Below the pieces are notes generated by a model. It did no database searches. It worked only from the letters and a program-made list of their open reading frames with translations, and had not been told where the DNA came from. Below are positions 45,790 to 58,809 of a DNA stretch of 64,000 nt, piece after piece. Numbering within the stretch: the first letter of the stretch is position 1; every line of letters starts with the position of its first letter. A program made the translations under genes and the position numbers. Source of the DNA: Aquatica leii (lineage: Eukaryota > Arthropoda > Insecta > Coleoptera > Lampyridae); NCBI GenBank assembly GCA_035610365.1, contig CM069432.1, positions 168,266,035 through 168,330,034 on the forward strand. Direction: 5' to 3'.

Positions 45790-48700
45790 ATTCGGCTGCA
45801 TTATTATTTCTAACCTACTTCCCCTCTCCTGAGCTAGGGCAATATTCTTTTACTATTAATTCCAATTGGAATTTTTCTGCATCCATTATTACTACCCCAC
45901 TGCAGCTGGTAGGAGTTGGTAATAAAGTAAAAATAACATTGAGATTTTTAGTTACTGATGAAACCTTCAAACCGTTAATCTATAGTATGCGAGTTCACAT
46001 ATTAACAATACTCCAATAATAATTGTAGCCAAAGTCTGTTTAGCAATCTGTAACGTTTTTACTGATAACTACTTGAAGGTAATAAAGTATAAATCAATTT
46101 AGTTATAAAGCAATGTTCATACTAGTATTTTTAAGACACTAAACAGCACAAAAAAATTGTTAAAAATTAGGCTTCAACAAGTCATAACATTTTTTATATT
46201 GGATGGGCGTCATATAAAATTTTGAGCTTCTATATTAACTGAGTATTTTTAGTAGAATTATAAAAAAAGTAATACCATACTACTACTTTGATTAGTTAAT
46301 GCTTTTCATTGATTTTTATATATTTAGATAAATCATGGTGTTAATATACGCTAGAGTGATGAGAGAGTATTTGCTCAGAGCAACCTTTCAACTACTAATA
46401 TTAAAAATTTCTTTAACTTTTGAAGTACACAATTGCTTGGACAAAATAAAAAATTCATTTGTTATAGTTGCTAATGACGCTTTTCTATTGTCTACACACC
46501 TAATGAAACTTTTTCTAGAACGAGGTTAATCTCATAAAGTCCTGTTAAATCATATTTGATTATCAGTTAATTAAACTGAACAAAGCACAAAAACATGCAT
46601 TACTTTGCATAATCTTCTTGCCACCGAAACTTGTAATGCTTAAATAGAAACAAACATTGAAAACTTACATCGAATCAGAAAACTAAAAATACTAAGCGGC
46701 AATCAAACAAGTAATATATCTAAAGAAGTTTGAAATAATTAAAAAAAAAATTTCAATCCACCACATGGACGAGCACCATGGCAACAAAATTTAGTTAGAA
46801 GTTTTAATTATTAATAAATTCTAAGTAAATGTATGAAAATATTTATTGGCATGTAAAAAATATTATACTTAGAATATCATTAAACTATACATGTAAATTT
46901 TAAAACCATGATATAGTTTAAATTAATAGCTACTTTGAATATCATTTCCTATACCTTCAGACAATATTGTTATAATTTATGCTTAGTCAAACATGTTCAT
47001 CCTTAATTTGATTGAGTCCTGAGGTAACAAAATCGCCAAACACCTTATCACTTTCAACATATTTTTTTAATCTTCTTTCGCTGATTGCCATTTTATATTA
47101 AGCCACAATTGAGGATGTGTTGCGGGAGCAGTTTTTATTATGCAATCTTTTGCAGAAACTTTAATTTTATTATTTTTGGTACAGCACTATATACTTATAA
47201 ACAGATGATGAACTGCACCTATTATCTTTTGGAGTTTCCTGTAGATGTTCTTAAGACTTTGTGTTTTTTTATATTCAGCATAGATTCTTATTTCTATGCC
47301 AGCAAATTTAGTTTTAATCTCACTAATTAAACGTCGATTTTTTCTAATTAAAATGCGTTTTTTTTTCATTAGATCGTTTAACTTCATACGTTTATTTAAA
47401 TATTTTACTTTTTAGTTTTTACCATATAAAGACATGGATGCTTTTTATATGCGTTAATTAAGATTCGTACCTAATCTCTTATCCAAGACATAATAATCAC
47501 AATTTGTGTAAAAAATTAATGTAGACACAAGTCGTAAAGGTTAAGTTAAAACGCAACATTGTAAATACAATTTCACATGATCGTTATTAAACTTTTAGTT
47601 TGAGCAGATTTAGACGCACTTCTACAGAGAAAATTAAAACATGTTCTAAAACTTCTACAATTTATTGTAATAAAAATTGGAATTAATTATTTCGTTTGCT
47701 ACTATACAATTTCTACAGCAATAAAATAATAATATCGTCTAGCAATTATTGTATAAAAAATGATATCCTGTCAACCGGCCTTTTTACACAACATTTTAAT
47801 ATTATGATCAACTTATTTAACTACGTAATAATATGTTGCTACTGTATTCTTATTTTGTATTTTCATTTTTAAATTTATATTTGTTATAGTATGGTTCAAT
47901 GAAGTTTACATCAACAGAATTTTAACAAAAATTTTGGTATTATTTGTTATATTATTTAAATTATGTAGCATGAACAACATTTATTTTGTTTTTTAATTTC
48001 AAATTATACACTAAAAAACTCTAATTTAGTACTCGTAGATTATTTAATACTTTTGTAATAACGACAGCTAGTACATAGTCAACACTTTAAAATTTTATAA
48101 AAAATGCTAATTACAGAGTAATTAAGTTGAACTTTTAGTGATAAATAAATACTTAAAAGATATAACCGTGTCTGTCTTAATGTTAGTAAAGGTAACGTTT
48201 TGTTAATTGTAGGTAACTTAAATATAATAATACACAGTTTATTTTAAAGTATATGTTAGCTTTGCAAATTTTTAAATACTGTGAAACTACTGTGATACCT
48301 ACAAGCAGTCAAAATAGATACATGTTAATACTTATATTTTGCGACAATGCAATTAGCGGACAATTTTATTTGCACATATAATATATTTTATTGCAAAACC
48401 GCATCTGATCAAATTAGTCACTGGATTTAATAGATTTAAAATCTTTTTCTTTTTTTTAACAAATATATGTAGAATTAAATTGTATAATTAACTTTTATTT
48501 ATATGGCATTACTTATATAACTTTTCTTATTTAAACATTTTGTTTAAACAAACATGTTCTTAAATAATAAGAAACTGGGTGTTTAACTAAGAAACTTGTC
48601 GTAGATTATTTTATACATCAAGAATAATAAGTAAACTATCATCATTAATCACAAAATTACAAGTAACAGCAAAAACGAAATTTAGGTAACGTGTCACTAG

Positions 48701-49270
48701 TATCGTACTTAGAACAACTTTACTTGTTTTTGCATTAAAAACATATATTGTAAAATAAATGTGTTTGCAAAATAGTTTATTTACAATATAAACATTTATT
48801 ATTTTTTTATTATCTTGATAAATAAACACGTTGCTATATGTTATTTATAAAAAAAATTATAAATTAAATAAAAAAACAAGTGTCTATAAGTGTTTTATGA
48901 ATACATTAAGAAAGTAAAAATATTTTGCAATTTATGTTTCTTCTATACTATATTTATGTTTAGGTACTCGTACTTTATAATATTTAGTTTAAATTTTCTT
49001 TATTAGGTACAAACGTGATACTGTTTTAATGTACGGTGAGTGTAATTATATCCTTCAGAGCACACGAAAATTGTAGGTTGAGCAAGATCCTAATAGACAA
49101 TTTTCTTCAATAAACTTTTTTTTCGCGTGTGTGCAAGGAGAGGTTTTCTTCCAATCTATGAAAACCGTGGTTGAGAAAGACCAACCCATGTATTAGCAAC
49201 GAAAAAAGAATAAATCTTTTCAACAAAATCAAAACTTTAATATTTATTTTTCTTTAAAATATGTGCTAGT
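45790..49270. other. A+T-rich non-coding DNA
   Basis: About 3.5 kb with no supported gene. The open frames at 46335, 47085/47187 and 48611 lack domains and overlap on opposite strands. Confidence 0.35.
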
Positions 49271-49284
49271 GTTGTAAATTGTAA

Positions 49285-49925
49285 AAGGTCGACGAAGTAG
49301 CATTAGAGAAATAGGACGCACAGCTAACCTGTGTCCTAGTACGCTATATGGTATTGTAAGGAATTATTCTTTTTTGTAAGTGTTTGCAGCAAAAAGATGC
49401 TTTTCATTTTGAGTGTAGTGTCAAAATATTATTTTCAAATAAGTGTTGTTTTTTACGAAATAGAGTGCTACAGTTTCACAACACGCATGTGTGAAATGAA
49501 GAAAACTCTCATGAAATTCAACAAAGTAACTTTCAGTGGCGGTTTATTTTACTGGAAAGACTTACAGGCGACTTGTACTTTTACAAGAAATTTTTTCGCA
49601 AAAACTTGATGACTTACTCGTTGGAATTCGCAGAACAATGTGGGTTATGCACGATAGAACTCCTCTGCATGTAAGTCGCCCTCGTTTGCTATTTCTAGTC
49701 AGTCTGTAGACTAGATATCAATCCTTTTTGTTAAGCTATGTAAAAAGTAAAGTATACAAAACCCTCGCAAATAATAGACAACAACTGCAAAATCAATTTT
49801 TTGTGGCAGCAAATGCAATTAGACAGAATGTGCAATTTTTTATGCAAGTAACAAACAATTTTCGGCGACGCTTAGACGTTTGTGTTTTATCCAATGGAGG
49901 AAGTATTATCTAGTGTACTTGAAAA
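49285..49925 (+). pseudogene. Mariner-type transposase relic (insect DDE family)
   Basis: Starts with an HTH piece RRSSIREIGRTANLCPSTLY. It then has FSGGLFYWKDLQATCTFTRN in the place of the family's G-x-x-F-F-x-G-x-L block, and VGIRRTMWVMHDRTPLHVSR with the second catalytic Asp. The region of the third Asp is lost by a deletion. The C-terminal tail is readable: YVKSKVYKTLANN, FFVAANAIRQN and RRLDVCVLSNGGSI. The element's right terminus (ATACACTCTGTATA) is probably at 50232-50245. Confidence 0.78.
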
Positions 49926-50023
49926 GAATGTGTACAATGGTTATTTTATTTAACTTCAGTAATTTAACTACGCGGTTTCCGATAACATTATTTTAAATTT
50001 ATTTTTAATGTTTGGTGTCAGCA

Positions 50024-50110
50024 AATCGCTGAGTAGAAATTTGCACTTCTTATAACAGTTTATTTTTATTTGTAGTGTCAACAACCTTACAAGGCTACAG
50101 TTCCGTAATG
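50024..50110 (-). repeat. Dispersed repeat, second copy
   Basis: Minus-strand match to 13920-14012 (AAGGTTGTTGACACTAC, ATTTGCTGACACCAA). Here it sits within or beside the 3' region of the mariner-type relic, so it may be part of that element family's terminal region. Confidence 0.6.
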
Positions 50111-50231
50111 TAAAATTTATTTTGCTAAAAATTTTAATTTTTTTTTATGTTTTAAAGAAATTTTTATTTTGACATATTTTGCTTTTATTTATGTTTTAAT
50201 TTTATCTGCCAAAATAAAAACTCGTTAATCA

Positions 50232-50245
50232 GATACACTCTGTAT
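50232..50245 (-). repeat. Mariner-type right terminus
   Basis: Read inward on the minus strand it is TATACAGAGTGTAT, similar to TATACAGGGTGTCC at 52716. Likely closes the relic at 49285-49925. Confidence 0.5.
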
Positions 50246-50249
50246 AAGA

Positions 50250-52710
50250 GTATTACGCCTAGACTTCTTTTTAAGTTTAGAATTATATAATTTATATAAT
50301 AATATATTTCATTATATAATTATTACAAAATGCTTAAATATTTTTAATAAAAAGTAATTTTATAAATTTCAAAAATCAACTAAAGTTAGGAGTGTAATAG
50401 TTAAACTAAAAATCTAATAACTTTACAAATAACCAAATTAATTTAAATCTATACTACATAAATTACATAAAAAATATAACAACAAAAAAACAATAATTAA
50501 TAAATAAAAAACGATAAAATTAGTTAATTTTGGTAATGGTGAAGTTCTAGTTAATATCGTCACTTTTTTGTTTGGAGTAGCTAAAGAAACTATCAAAATT
50601 AACAAACGCTTAAAACCAACGCGATGAAAGCACTTGATTAGATGTACGTTTTTCATAAAATGCAAATTCTATTAATACATTTACTACACTGTAACCAATA
50701 TTATCAAAAAATGTAACTTAAGATTAAATACATAGTCTAGATTTAAACCTGATAATACCAAGAAGATTTTATCAAAACAATTTTTAATTTACATTTTTAC
50801 TTGAAAAAACCTTATAAAATTCAAAAATCGATTACTCTTTTTGTAAAACGTAAATAAACTCGTTTATATATAGACAACATTAGCAGTATTGACACTTATT
50901 ACTTAAGTAAAAAACAAAAATAAATACAAATGATATTTACAGATAAAAAAATAAATAACACTTATCTAAAAATATATTATAAAGTAAAGAATATATTTTT
51001 AAATTGCAAATTCATAGTCACCAAGATTGTCTGATCCTTACCCAGCAGATTATTAGCAGTGGGCTTATATAAAAAATTAGGTACATGAATTCTACCAGAA
51101 CTGCTAAAGAATGCTATGTACAATTTGGTGGAACAGTTCATTGTTTTACAACAAAATAGAGATCATATCACGAAGTTGTGGTAACTAGTGTTCACATCAC
51201 AAATCCCATGATCTAAAAACTTAGATTTCATTTACTCTTTGTTATTAATTTGATTTGTTAAAAATATATAATAGTTTAAATATATTTCTTACTTTATGAT
51301 GACCCAATGCATATAGTAAAATTTGTATAAATACAATATAATAAATGAATAGTTAACGCTGAGTACGTCTGATAATAAAGTTATAAATAAATTTTACTTG
51401 TTTTGATAATCAGTCAATATTTTTGTAAAGTAAACAATGTTTACTAATTTTTTTTTTGAAAATATTGTCTTTATATTCAGAGTAATTTCACTTTTACTTA
51501 TAAAATACAAATTCAACGACTACATAACACGTTTCTTATTAACAAGTAAATGAAAAAAACAACGGTTTATCAAAAATAAAGCTTATGTAATGTAATTAGT
51601 AGTTTTAATGTATTTGTTAAACTTTTATACGTAAATCATAGTCTACCGGATATTTCTATTATTATACTTAAGGATTTTTTAATTAGTAGAGCTATCGTTA
51701 GTCCTGCATTTATACGAACTCTAAATTGTATGGTTTCTGTTACTGACCGATTTATGTTTATTATAGAAATTACTAATAGCTACAACTGTAACAAAGCGTG
51801 TCCATAAAGTTCTTAATTTATTTGATTTTTAACACACCTCCTTGCATGTAAGTATAATAAAAATACATTTAACAGATATGTAATAGATCATTAGATATCG
51901 CGATATCCAATTATAAACATCGATAAACACACCTAAAATGGTAGGTTCCTATTCAATAGAAGTATGAATTAGTGCACAACACGCAAAGCGCCCTTAGTAT
52001 AGGTTCAAACGCACTTTAATTAATTTTTATACATTTTTGATTAAAGTTTAAGATAAGAAAATAACAATTTACGGTAAATTAGATTGTTAGTTTCGTTTTT
52101 TTGTTCTAAACATTTTTGCGTGGATAATGACATGTGTGATTAATGCAGTAGCATATTACTTCAAATAATATTTTTTTAATTTTATTTTATTAATTATACA
52201 AATAATTAAAATTTTTGTAACATATTATATAAAGATAACACATTCAGTATTAAAGTCAGTATTAAAAAAAAACGTAAATCAAAGGAAAAAAGTTGGTTAA
52301 GAACCTTTAAAGCCAAGTGTTTTTAATGCGACTTGTACCTCTAATTGTAAAAATAGTACATCACAAAATTAAGTTATGTACATATCTCTGATATATCGCA
52401 AATAGCGGTATTATTCTGAGAATATATTTATCTGTGACACTAAAAATTAATTGAATTCGGTATATATTGACTCAGTCTGTATTTATTTTTATATATTTAT
52501 TTATTTGCTTCAATAATTTATAATCACCTTTTTACAATCGTATTGGCATCGCACATTTAAATAAATTCTATTTGTAATTTTTCAGCAATTTTTTTTACCC
52601 TTTTACAAGTTATATTTTTAAAACTATCTATTCCTTATCATGTGTGTACTGTTTATAACCAATTTTAAGTGATTACAGCGACTATTTTAATACCAATTAA
52701 ACGAATTTGT
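50250..52710. other. A+T-rich non-coding DNA
   Basis: No supported gene or repeat boundary. Confidence 0.35.
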
Positions 52711-52715
52711 TTTTA

Positions 52716-52735
52716 TATACAGGGTGTCCCACGAA
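52716..52735 (+). repeat. Mariner-type terminus TATACAGGGTGTCCC
   Basis: Canonical insect mariner/Tc1-type end facing right. It is the probable 3' end of the minus-strand transposase relic at 53525-53992. The opposite end is not visible. Confidence 0.65.
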
Positions 52736-52977
52736 AAATGCTGCAGATGGAAATACAAAAAAGTAGCAACAAGCTCATTTCAACTAAAACATTTTAATTT
52801 TTTTTAGTAATTTGGGTTATACAGGAACTGAGTCAAAACTTTTTTATTTTAATTAAAACTTTTTAATAAAAACTATTTTAATCTTCTAAGTAACTTTAAA
52901 TTATAATGTTCTATATCTAACTCGAACCGTTAAAGGAATATTATAAGTTTTCAATAAAAAAAGACAGTTACATCACC

Positions 52978-53460
52978 TAACAGTATTGTCAATACTGTTC
53001 AAACAGAAACTTATTTCATAATAATACTTTGCAGTATTGTAAACAAAGCTTTGCTTTAAATACGTAAACGCGCACCATTACGTTTTTTGCAAAATTGAAA
53101 AATATAGAAGTAAATTCAAAAAATGTTAAAATCTATTTTTTTAATAGGTACTCATATGTTTTATTGTAAATTTGTGTTTAGCAACAGAAATAACTATGAC
53201 ATTTAGTTCACATGCCTACTCTTGAATTCAACTGTTTTTATTTTAATTGAAGATCACAACTTTTAAATACATTAGGTGTTACCGAAGGGATAATTGTGCA
53301 ATATGTGAGACATGTTCAATGCAAATATCTGCAACATTTGTACGCAATGTATACTATATTTTTGCAATACAGAATGTGCATGCAGTATTCTTAAAAGCTA
53401 TGCAATATTGTACATATGTATGCAATATCATATAGCACGTGTGCAATATTATACAAGGCT
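52978..53460. repeat. Palindromes and recurring TGCAATAT motif
   Basis: AACAGTATTGTCAATACTGTTC (about 52980-53000) is palindromic. Between 53296 and 53450, TGCAATAT or close variants recur irregularly at least six times, on a background of TGCA/ATGT words. They lie inside the mariner-type element's 3' region; they may be subterminal binding sites or a decayed microsatellite. Confidence 0.45.
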
Positions 53461-53524
53461 TTCATAAATGATTAGACAATACCTGTTTATTTGAAATAAA
53501 AATAGGTAATAACAATTATTAAAT

Positions 53525-53992
53525 TTATAACCGATGGTCAATATGTTGTTCTGCAGCTGCTATACATGTGTTAACTATTGTATTTAAATTTATAAAACGT
53601 TACAAAGCTCATCAATTTCAATATTTCGAATACTATCAGTGATTGCATATCCAAGTCTGCAATATTGTGTTTTTCAAATGTCCGTAAAAGTTAAAATCTA
53701 GTTGAGTAAGCTCTGGAGATTGTGAAAGATGTAACCCTTATTATTCCATTATTGTATTGTAAAATTGTTGAATAAATTAAATGTCAGCTCGCGTAATACA
53801 AATATTTCCACTGTCTTGCTGCAAGTAACTAAATTGAAATTTGTTGTCATCTAACTGCTCAAAAAATGGACCCAAAATATTACGGTAACGTTCTGCGTTT
53901 ACAATATTGTGAAAAAATATTGAACCACTTATTCTTCTTCTTAACATTGCAATCCATACATTAACTTTCACAGCATGCAATGTTGTTTCCAA
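53525..53992 (-). pseudogene. Mariner-type transposase relic, catalytic part
   Basis: On the minus strand, open from METTLHAVKVNVWIAMLRRR through GSIFFHNIVNAERYRNIL and FEQLDDNKFQFSYLQQDSG (second catalytic Asp in QQDSG; the family usually reads QQDNATAHT). A frameshift leads to LSQSPELTQLDFNFYGHLKN, equivalent to SPDL-x3-DFFLWGYLK, with the third Asp kept. The tail INLNTIVNTCIAAAEQHIDH follows. The N-terminal third is missing upstream of 53992. The family is the same broad insect group as the 49.3-kb relic but a different lineage, judging by sequence. Confidence 0.8.
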
Positions 53993-53999
53993 CTTAGAA

Positions 54000-54315
54000 G
54001 TTTATTGAAGTCAAACATTTAAAGACATCAAAAAGGAATAAATATTGCTGTGATGTATAGACGTAATGAACAAAAAAGTATCGCCGAACAAATAATTGCA
54101 TTAAAAAAAACATAACGAAGTGTCTTAAAATGTTTTTGAAAACCATTCAGATTCCGACAAATACTTTTGTAATGGCCCCAAACCTAATAAACAAAATAAA
54201 GTTCCAAACTAACGTGAAGTTACTCAAACAATTCTAAAGTGCACAATACAGATAAAAACGATTCAATTACTGGGTTTTACACAAAGGAAATCGCACAAAA
54301 TCAAACGACAGTTAG
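54000..54315. other. Spacer upstream of the LINE relic
   Basis: May include 5' remains of the mariner-type element (minus strand) or of the LINE (plus strand). No motif is recognised. Confidence 0.3.
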
Positions 54316-54319
54316 GGAC

Positions 54320-56660
54320 GTAGAAACAAACCTACAAGTTTTCGATCCCAAAAAGCTCTGAGCAAAGCCCGATCTAAAAACATCGGTTTTTTGCTTACCG
54401 AAACCGGAAAGTTTACAGACCCGGTTGAAAGTACTTTGCAAGAACTACTGCAAAAACACTTCCCGGGTTCAAAGTTAACTGGTAAGTTCCTAAGCACCAG
54501 GACCTAGAAGTACCAAACAAACGGGCACTCAAAATCAATACGTTTAAGCATTTCCAGTCTCTAGAAGCAGATGCAGTTTATTCCATCATGCTGCAAAAGG
54601 GATTTGCTGTTTTTCAAAGCGCAGTATGCAAAATTCTCAGAACTAGTTTAGCACTTTCGCACATACCAAACAGCTGGCGGATTGTCAAGGTGGTAATTAT
54701 ACCAAGGCCAGGGAGACCTACGTACGCCCAAGAAAAATCTTACAGACCAATTAGCTTAACTTCCTTTATCTTAAAACTACTTAAAAATGTAGTTGACAGG
54801 TGTATACAGAATGGGGTAGTAAAGAAATCCCTTGGCACCAAAACTAGTATGCTTACCAATCTAGAAAATCTTGCGAGCTAGCAGTAAGCAGATGCAAGCT
54901 AATACAATCATATTGTATTGTGTGTTTTTTTAGATATTGAAAGAACATTTGACAGTAATAACTTCACATCAATTGCAAGGGCAATGGAGAAAAAAGGAAT
55001 CACACTTTTAGTCCAAAACTGGGTCAACTCGGTGCTCAGGAATCGGACGGTAACAGCTACTTTACTACAAGCAGGGTATTTGCTTTACGATACGCCGACG
55101 ATCTCAGCATTATCACAAACGGGAAGTTTGGGACAATTCTATCAAATATAATGCAAAGTGCACTAAACACCTTCGAAAAAATGATACAATAAACCCAACT
55201 AAGACGGGAATCGTTCTGTTGACATAAAACTGCCTACGATGTACGGAGTTACGCTTTTGATAACAAAAGAAGTCAAATATCTGAGACTCACTCTTGATAC
55301 TAGACTGACTTTCAATGCTGATCCAGAAAAAGTCACAACGAAGACTATCAGAGTTCTTAATACAATCAAACGGATGGTCGGGCACACATGTGAATTGAAG
55401 CCTACTATGACCAAATGGTTATATACTGTGGAACCAAGACCTATCATTACATTTGGCTCGTTTTTATGGGGTGAGAGAACCAACCTAAAAGCGCGGTCGC
55501 AAAACTAAGCAAAGTACAGAGAATGACATGTCGGCTAATAACAGAAGCGATAAAAACCACGCCTACAGCACTCATGGAAACATTACTTTCACTTCCACCA
55601 TTACACTTTGTTGTAATGATGGAAACAAGACAAACAGCATAAACGATGCAGATTAATGAACACACGTCAATTACCAGGAAAAACAAACCGTGCTGCGTAA
55701 AGAAACAATTTTAATTATGAGATCCGACTTCACAAAAAATTATCACATCTTAAAGAAATTTAAAGTGATAATACCTTCACAAGACGAGTGAACAAAAAGG
55801 ATTTACGTTGGTGCGGTTAAAGGAACTATTTGGTACACAGATGAGGCAAAAAATCGCAACGGCACCGTAGTAGGAGTATATGGAGGCAGGCACCATGCCA
55901 AGCATGCTGACTTTGGGTAAATATGCGTCCGTCTTTCAAGCTGAAGTTGCTGCTACTAACTTGTGTGTCAGAAACATTATCGACTCAAAATCATACGCAA
56001 ATGATCCGATATCGATTATGTCTTACAGCCAAGCAGCACTACTGGCGCTAAGACTGTCAGTAATCAAATCTACACTGATTATGGCATGCATAAACAGTCT
56101 GGAAATATTGGTAACTCGCCAACCACTGCAGTTCATCTGGATACCAAACGACCAGAATGTAAAGGAAAAACTAATGGCGGACGCACTGGCTAAAAAAGCA
56201 CAACAGGGACATATATCGGACCTGAACCTGTTTTCGAAATTGCTTATAAGACCGGAAAAGAAATAATTTACAGCAAATTATCAGCGGAACACAAAAAACT
56301 ATGAAAAAACTCTTTAGGAATGAGGCATACAAAACTCTTCTTTACAGAGCTACAATCAAACACTCAAACTGCACTATCAAACATGAGTCGACAAAAGATA
56401 CGGGACTAACAAGGCACTGTGGCCTTAACAAACATATGCATAAAATAGGACTGCATAGTAGCCTTCTATGCCATGAATGCTTAGAGGACGACCAAACTCC
56501 GCAGCATCTTCTATGCAAATGCGAAGCATATCAAATGGAACGAACAACAATTCTCGGCAAACCAAAACTAACCAATGATGAGTTGCAAAAGGCCCCTTGG
56601 AATAAACTTCTGGACTTCATTCACCAACTTGGTATTATCATAGTATGTCATTTATTTTTT
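54320..56660 (+). pseudogene. Non-LTR retrotransposon ORF2 relic (RT, RNase H, zinc finger)
   Basis: Frame-shifted ORF2 of an RNase H-bearing LINE (I/Jockey superfamily; clade not resolved). In order: GKFTDPVESTLQELLQKHFPGS; RT start WRIVKVVIIPRPGRPTY, KSYRPISLTSFILKLLKNVV; VFLDIERTFDSNNF with the first RT Asp; catalytic YADDLSIIT (about 55094). The segment between TVTATL and YADD is deleted, removing the usual GCPQGxxLSP motif. Then VKYLRLTLDTRLTF, a QRMTC...ITEA..TTPTALME block, RNase H (FQAEVAATNLC, IMSYSQAALLALRL, WIPNDQNV, ADALAKKA) and a C-terminal C-H-C motif (CHECLEDDQTPQHLLCKCEA). The endonuclease domain is absent, so the copy is 5'-truncated as LINE insertions often are. The C-terminal frame is open to 56696, but family similarity ends near 56640. 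Confidence 0.87.
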
Positions 56661-56699
56661 TTAATTTTACATTTAAATCCGTTTTGCGTAGTTTAAAAT

Positions 56700-57940
56700 T
56701 ATAATTACTGTTAGTGAGTAATATAAATTTCTTGTTAATTAAAAGAAAACAATAAAATCTCAACTTTTATAATGAATTGATTTAATAAAAAAATTTATTT
56801 AACAATAGAATGTAATAATAGAAACTCAAAAGTTTTATATAATGCCAAGCTGTTCATTTTATATACCAAATTATTAAAAATAATTATATTACGTTTAAAA
56901 GACATCAAATAATATTTACAAATCACAAAAACCGTTTATTATAATACTATTTCAAATATTGAAATTAATTTTATATTAATAAATTATTGAATTACGTAAT
57001 TCAGATACAACGAATTAATCTTTAGATACAAGTTTAATTAACCGGAATCAAGATATATACAGTGTTATCTGTTGTACAAACAAATTCTATTAAATTTAAA
57101 ACATTTGATGTTTTTTACATTGATGGTATAGTATGTGTATAACTAAAAAAATTGCTATTTAGAAATAATATTGTTTTATTTGAGTCTTGTTTTCTTGCAT
57201 TGTTTACATTTGTGTTACTAAGTTTTTTATCTAATAAACAAAAGTGACATTTTTAACTTTGAAAAAAAAAATGTTAAATTCTAGCATTAGAAAACAATTA
57301 AAAAGTTGAACAGTGCAAGTTCTTGTTGTTTTTCAAAATAATCGTATGTAGACGGCCAATTAGACAATAAGACACATCAAATAAAATGTTTGACATAACA
57401 AATTAAAAACTTTCAACGCACTGCACAATAGTTATACCGCATATTAAAATATTGTTTTTTTTAAATAAATCCTAATCTAAACATTAAATTTGCCACCAAA
57501 TGTATTAAAAAGCATTTATTGTAAATTTTGTAAATGCATACCAATTACAAACTACATAATTAATAAGATCGTTGAGCTGTACACACTTTTATCAATTTGT
57601 CAATGCCAACTTCTTGTTTTGACGCTTTGTATTGCGCAGTGTGTTCTGTTTCTAAGAAGCAATTTTGTTACAGCACTAAACGTAGGCTCAGTTAAACACG
57701 ATAAGAAAAATACAAATAATAGCCTATCATTAGGCATGAAACATTGGTTCGGGTAAAAAAAAGCTTCTTCTCTAAAACGTTCATAAACCTCCTTAATTGA
57801 ATAAGTGTTTTTAATGTTAATTACCAGAAATGAAATATATAAATATCTAAATTGTTTTATTTGATTTTTTCTATAGCAATCCAGTTACTATTTATATTGA
57901 TGTCATTTCAAAATTTGTGTATTTGTCGATATTTGTACGA
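56700..57940. other. A+T-rich non-coding DNA
   Basis: No supported gene. The 88-codon frame at 57490-57756 has no domain. No clear poly(A) tail of the LINE could be placed. Confidence 0.35.
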
Positions 57941-57984
57941 AAAGCACGGTGTTGTAGAAGTAAAAAAATAGACGGCACGCTATC

Positions 57985-58800
57985 AAAAATCGTTAACAAA
58001 GCAAGAAAAGTAATAAGTGCCTAAGGACCAACTAAATCTGACAAGAAATACAGTATTGCCCACAATCATTTCATAGAATGACGCACTGAAAATAACATCA
58101 ATTTCTTTTCAAAAAATGTGCTACTTACGTATTTCAGCAGTATGAATAGTGAGAAGAAATGGAAAAGAGAGTTTAAAAATTTTTTAGCGGACGCTTTAGA
58201 TGAAAGATATTTAGGGATGCAAGTAAAGCTAAGTAACATCAAATTATGTTTCAGTATATTAATTATGTATATTTATGTTTATTTAGATTGTATTGTTAGT
58301 TGGAGTATTAGGAGCATGTAGAAGATACGGTAAAATTAATTGGGATAAAAATTCCGAATACAAAAACTAGAAACATTGATTGTTTACAGTAGCAAACCAT
58401 AAATATCTAATATTTTTTCGCAAATATGCAGCTTTAAGACTAAAAGATATGACTGAAAAAAGATTCTTTTTGAAGTTTCAAAATGGAAAATGCTATTGGT
58501 CCGTTATTTTTTTAATTACTCAATTCTTAGGAATACACTAGACATTGCTTACGACGTACTTTGGCTACTATGTCAATTGATGCAGGAGGAAATATAGAAC
58601 AGTTGAAAAGACACGGATGATCGAAGTTTTGTACTGTTGCTGTTGTTTTCTACTCTTTGAGGTGGAAATCAGACAGCGCACAAAAATATTCAATTCTGAT
58701 ACACCACAGTTAAGCACTGGTTCAAATACAGTTTTATCAACACCACAAACAAGTTTTTAATCAAATATGGTATCATCACTACAACATGGCTTAATATTCA
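57985..58800 (+). pseudogene. Crypton-like tyrosine recombinase relic
   Basis: Order of blocks: PTKSDKKYSIAHNHFIE, a stop, then NVLLTYFSSMNSEKKW (the family's KSxxxY...F-x-x-W...E-N-V-LL-x-YF opening); FKNFLADALDERYLGMQVKL; IKIPNTKTRNI; FFAKYAALRLKDMTEKRFF followed by LKFQNGKC; then LRRTLATMSIDAGGNIEQLK with the RRT of the catalytic H-x-x-R-R-T box; a degraded K-x-H-G-G-W and V-A-E region; and a Ser/Thr-rich tail DTPQLSTGSNTVLSTP. This is the DNA-cutting, DNA-joining domain of Crypton-type elements common in insects. The segment holding the first catalytic Arg (usually ...GACR...) is missing. A second C-terminus faces it at 59330-59525. Confidence 0.68.
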
Positions 58801-58809
58801 AAACGCAAC

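Noticed and set aside
55113..55686. Three overlapping minus-strand frames
   Set aside because: Antisense to the LINE reverse transcriptase/RNase H relic.
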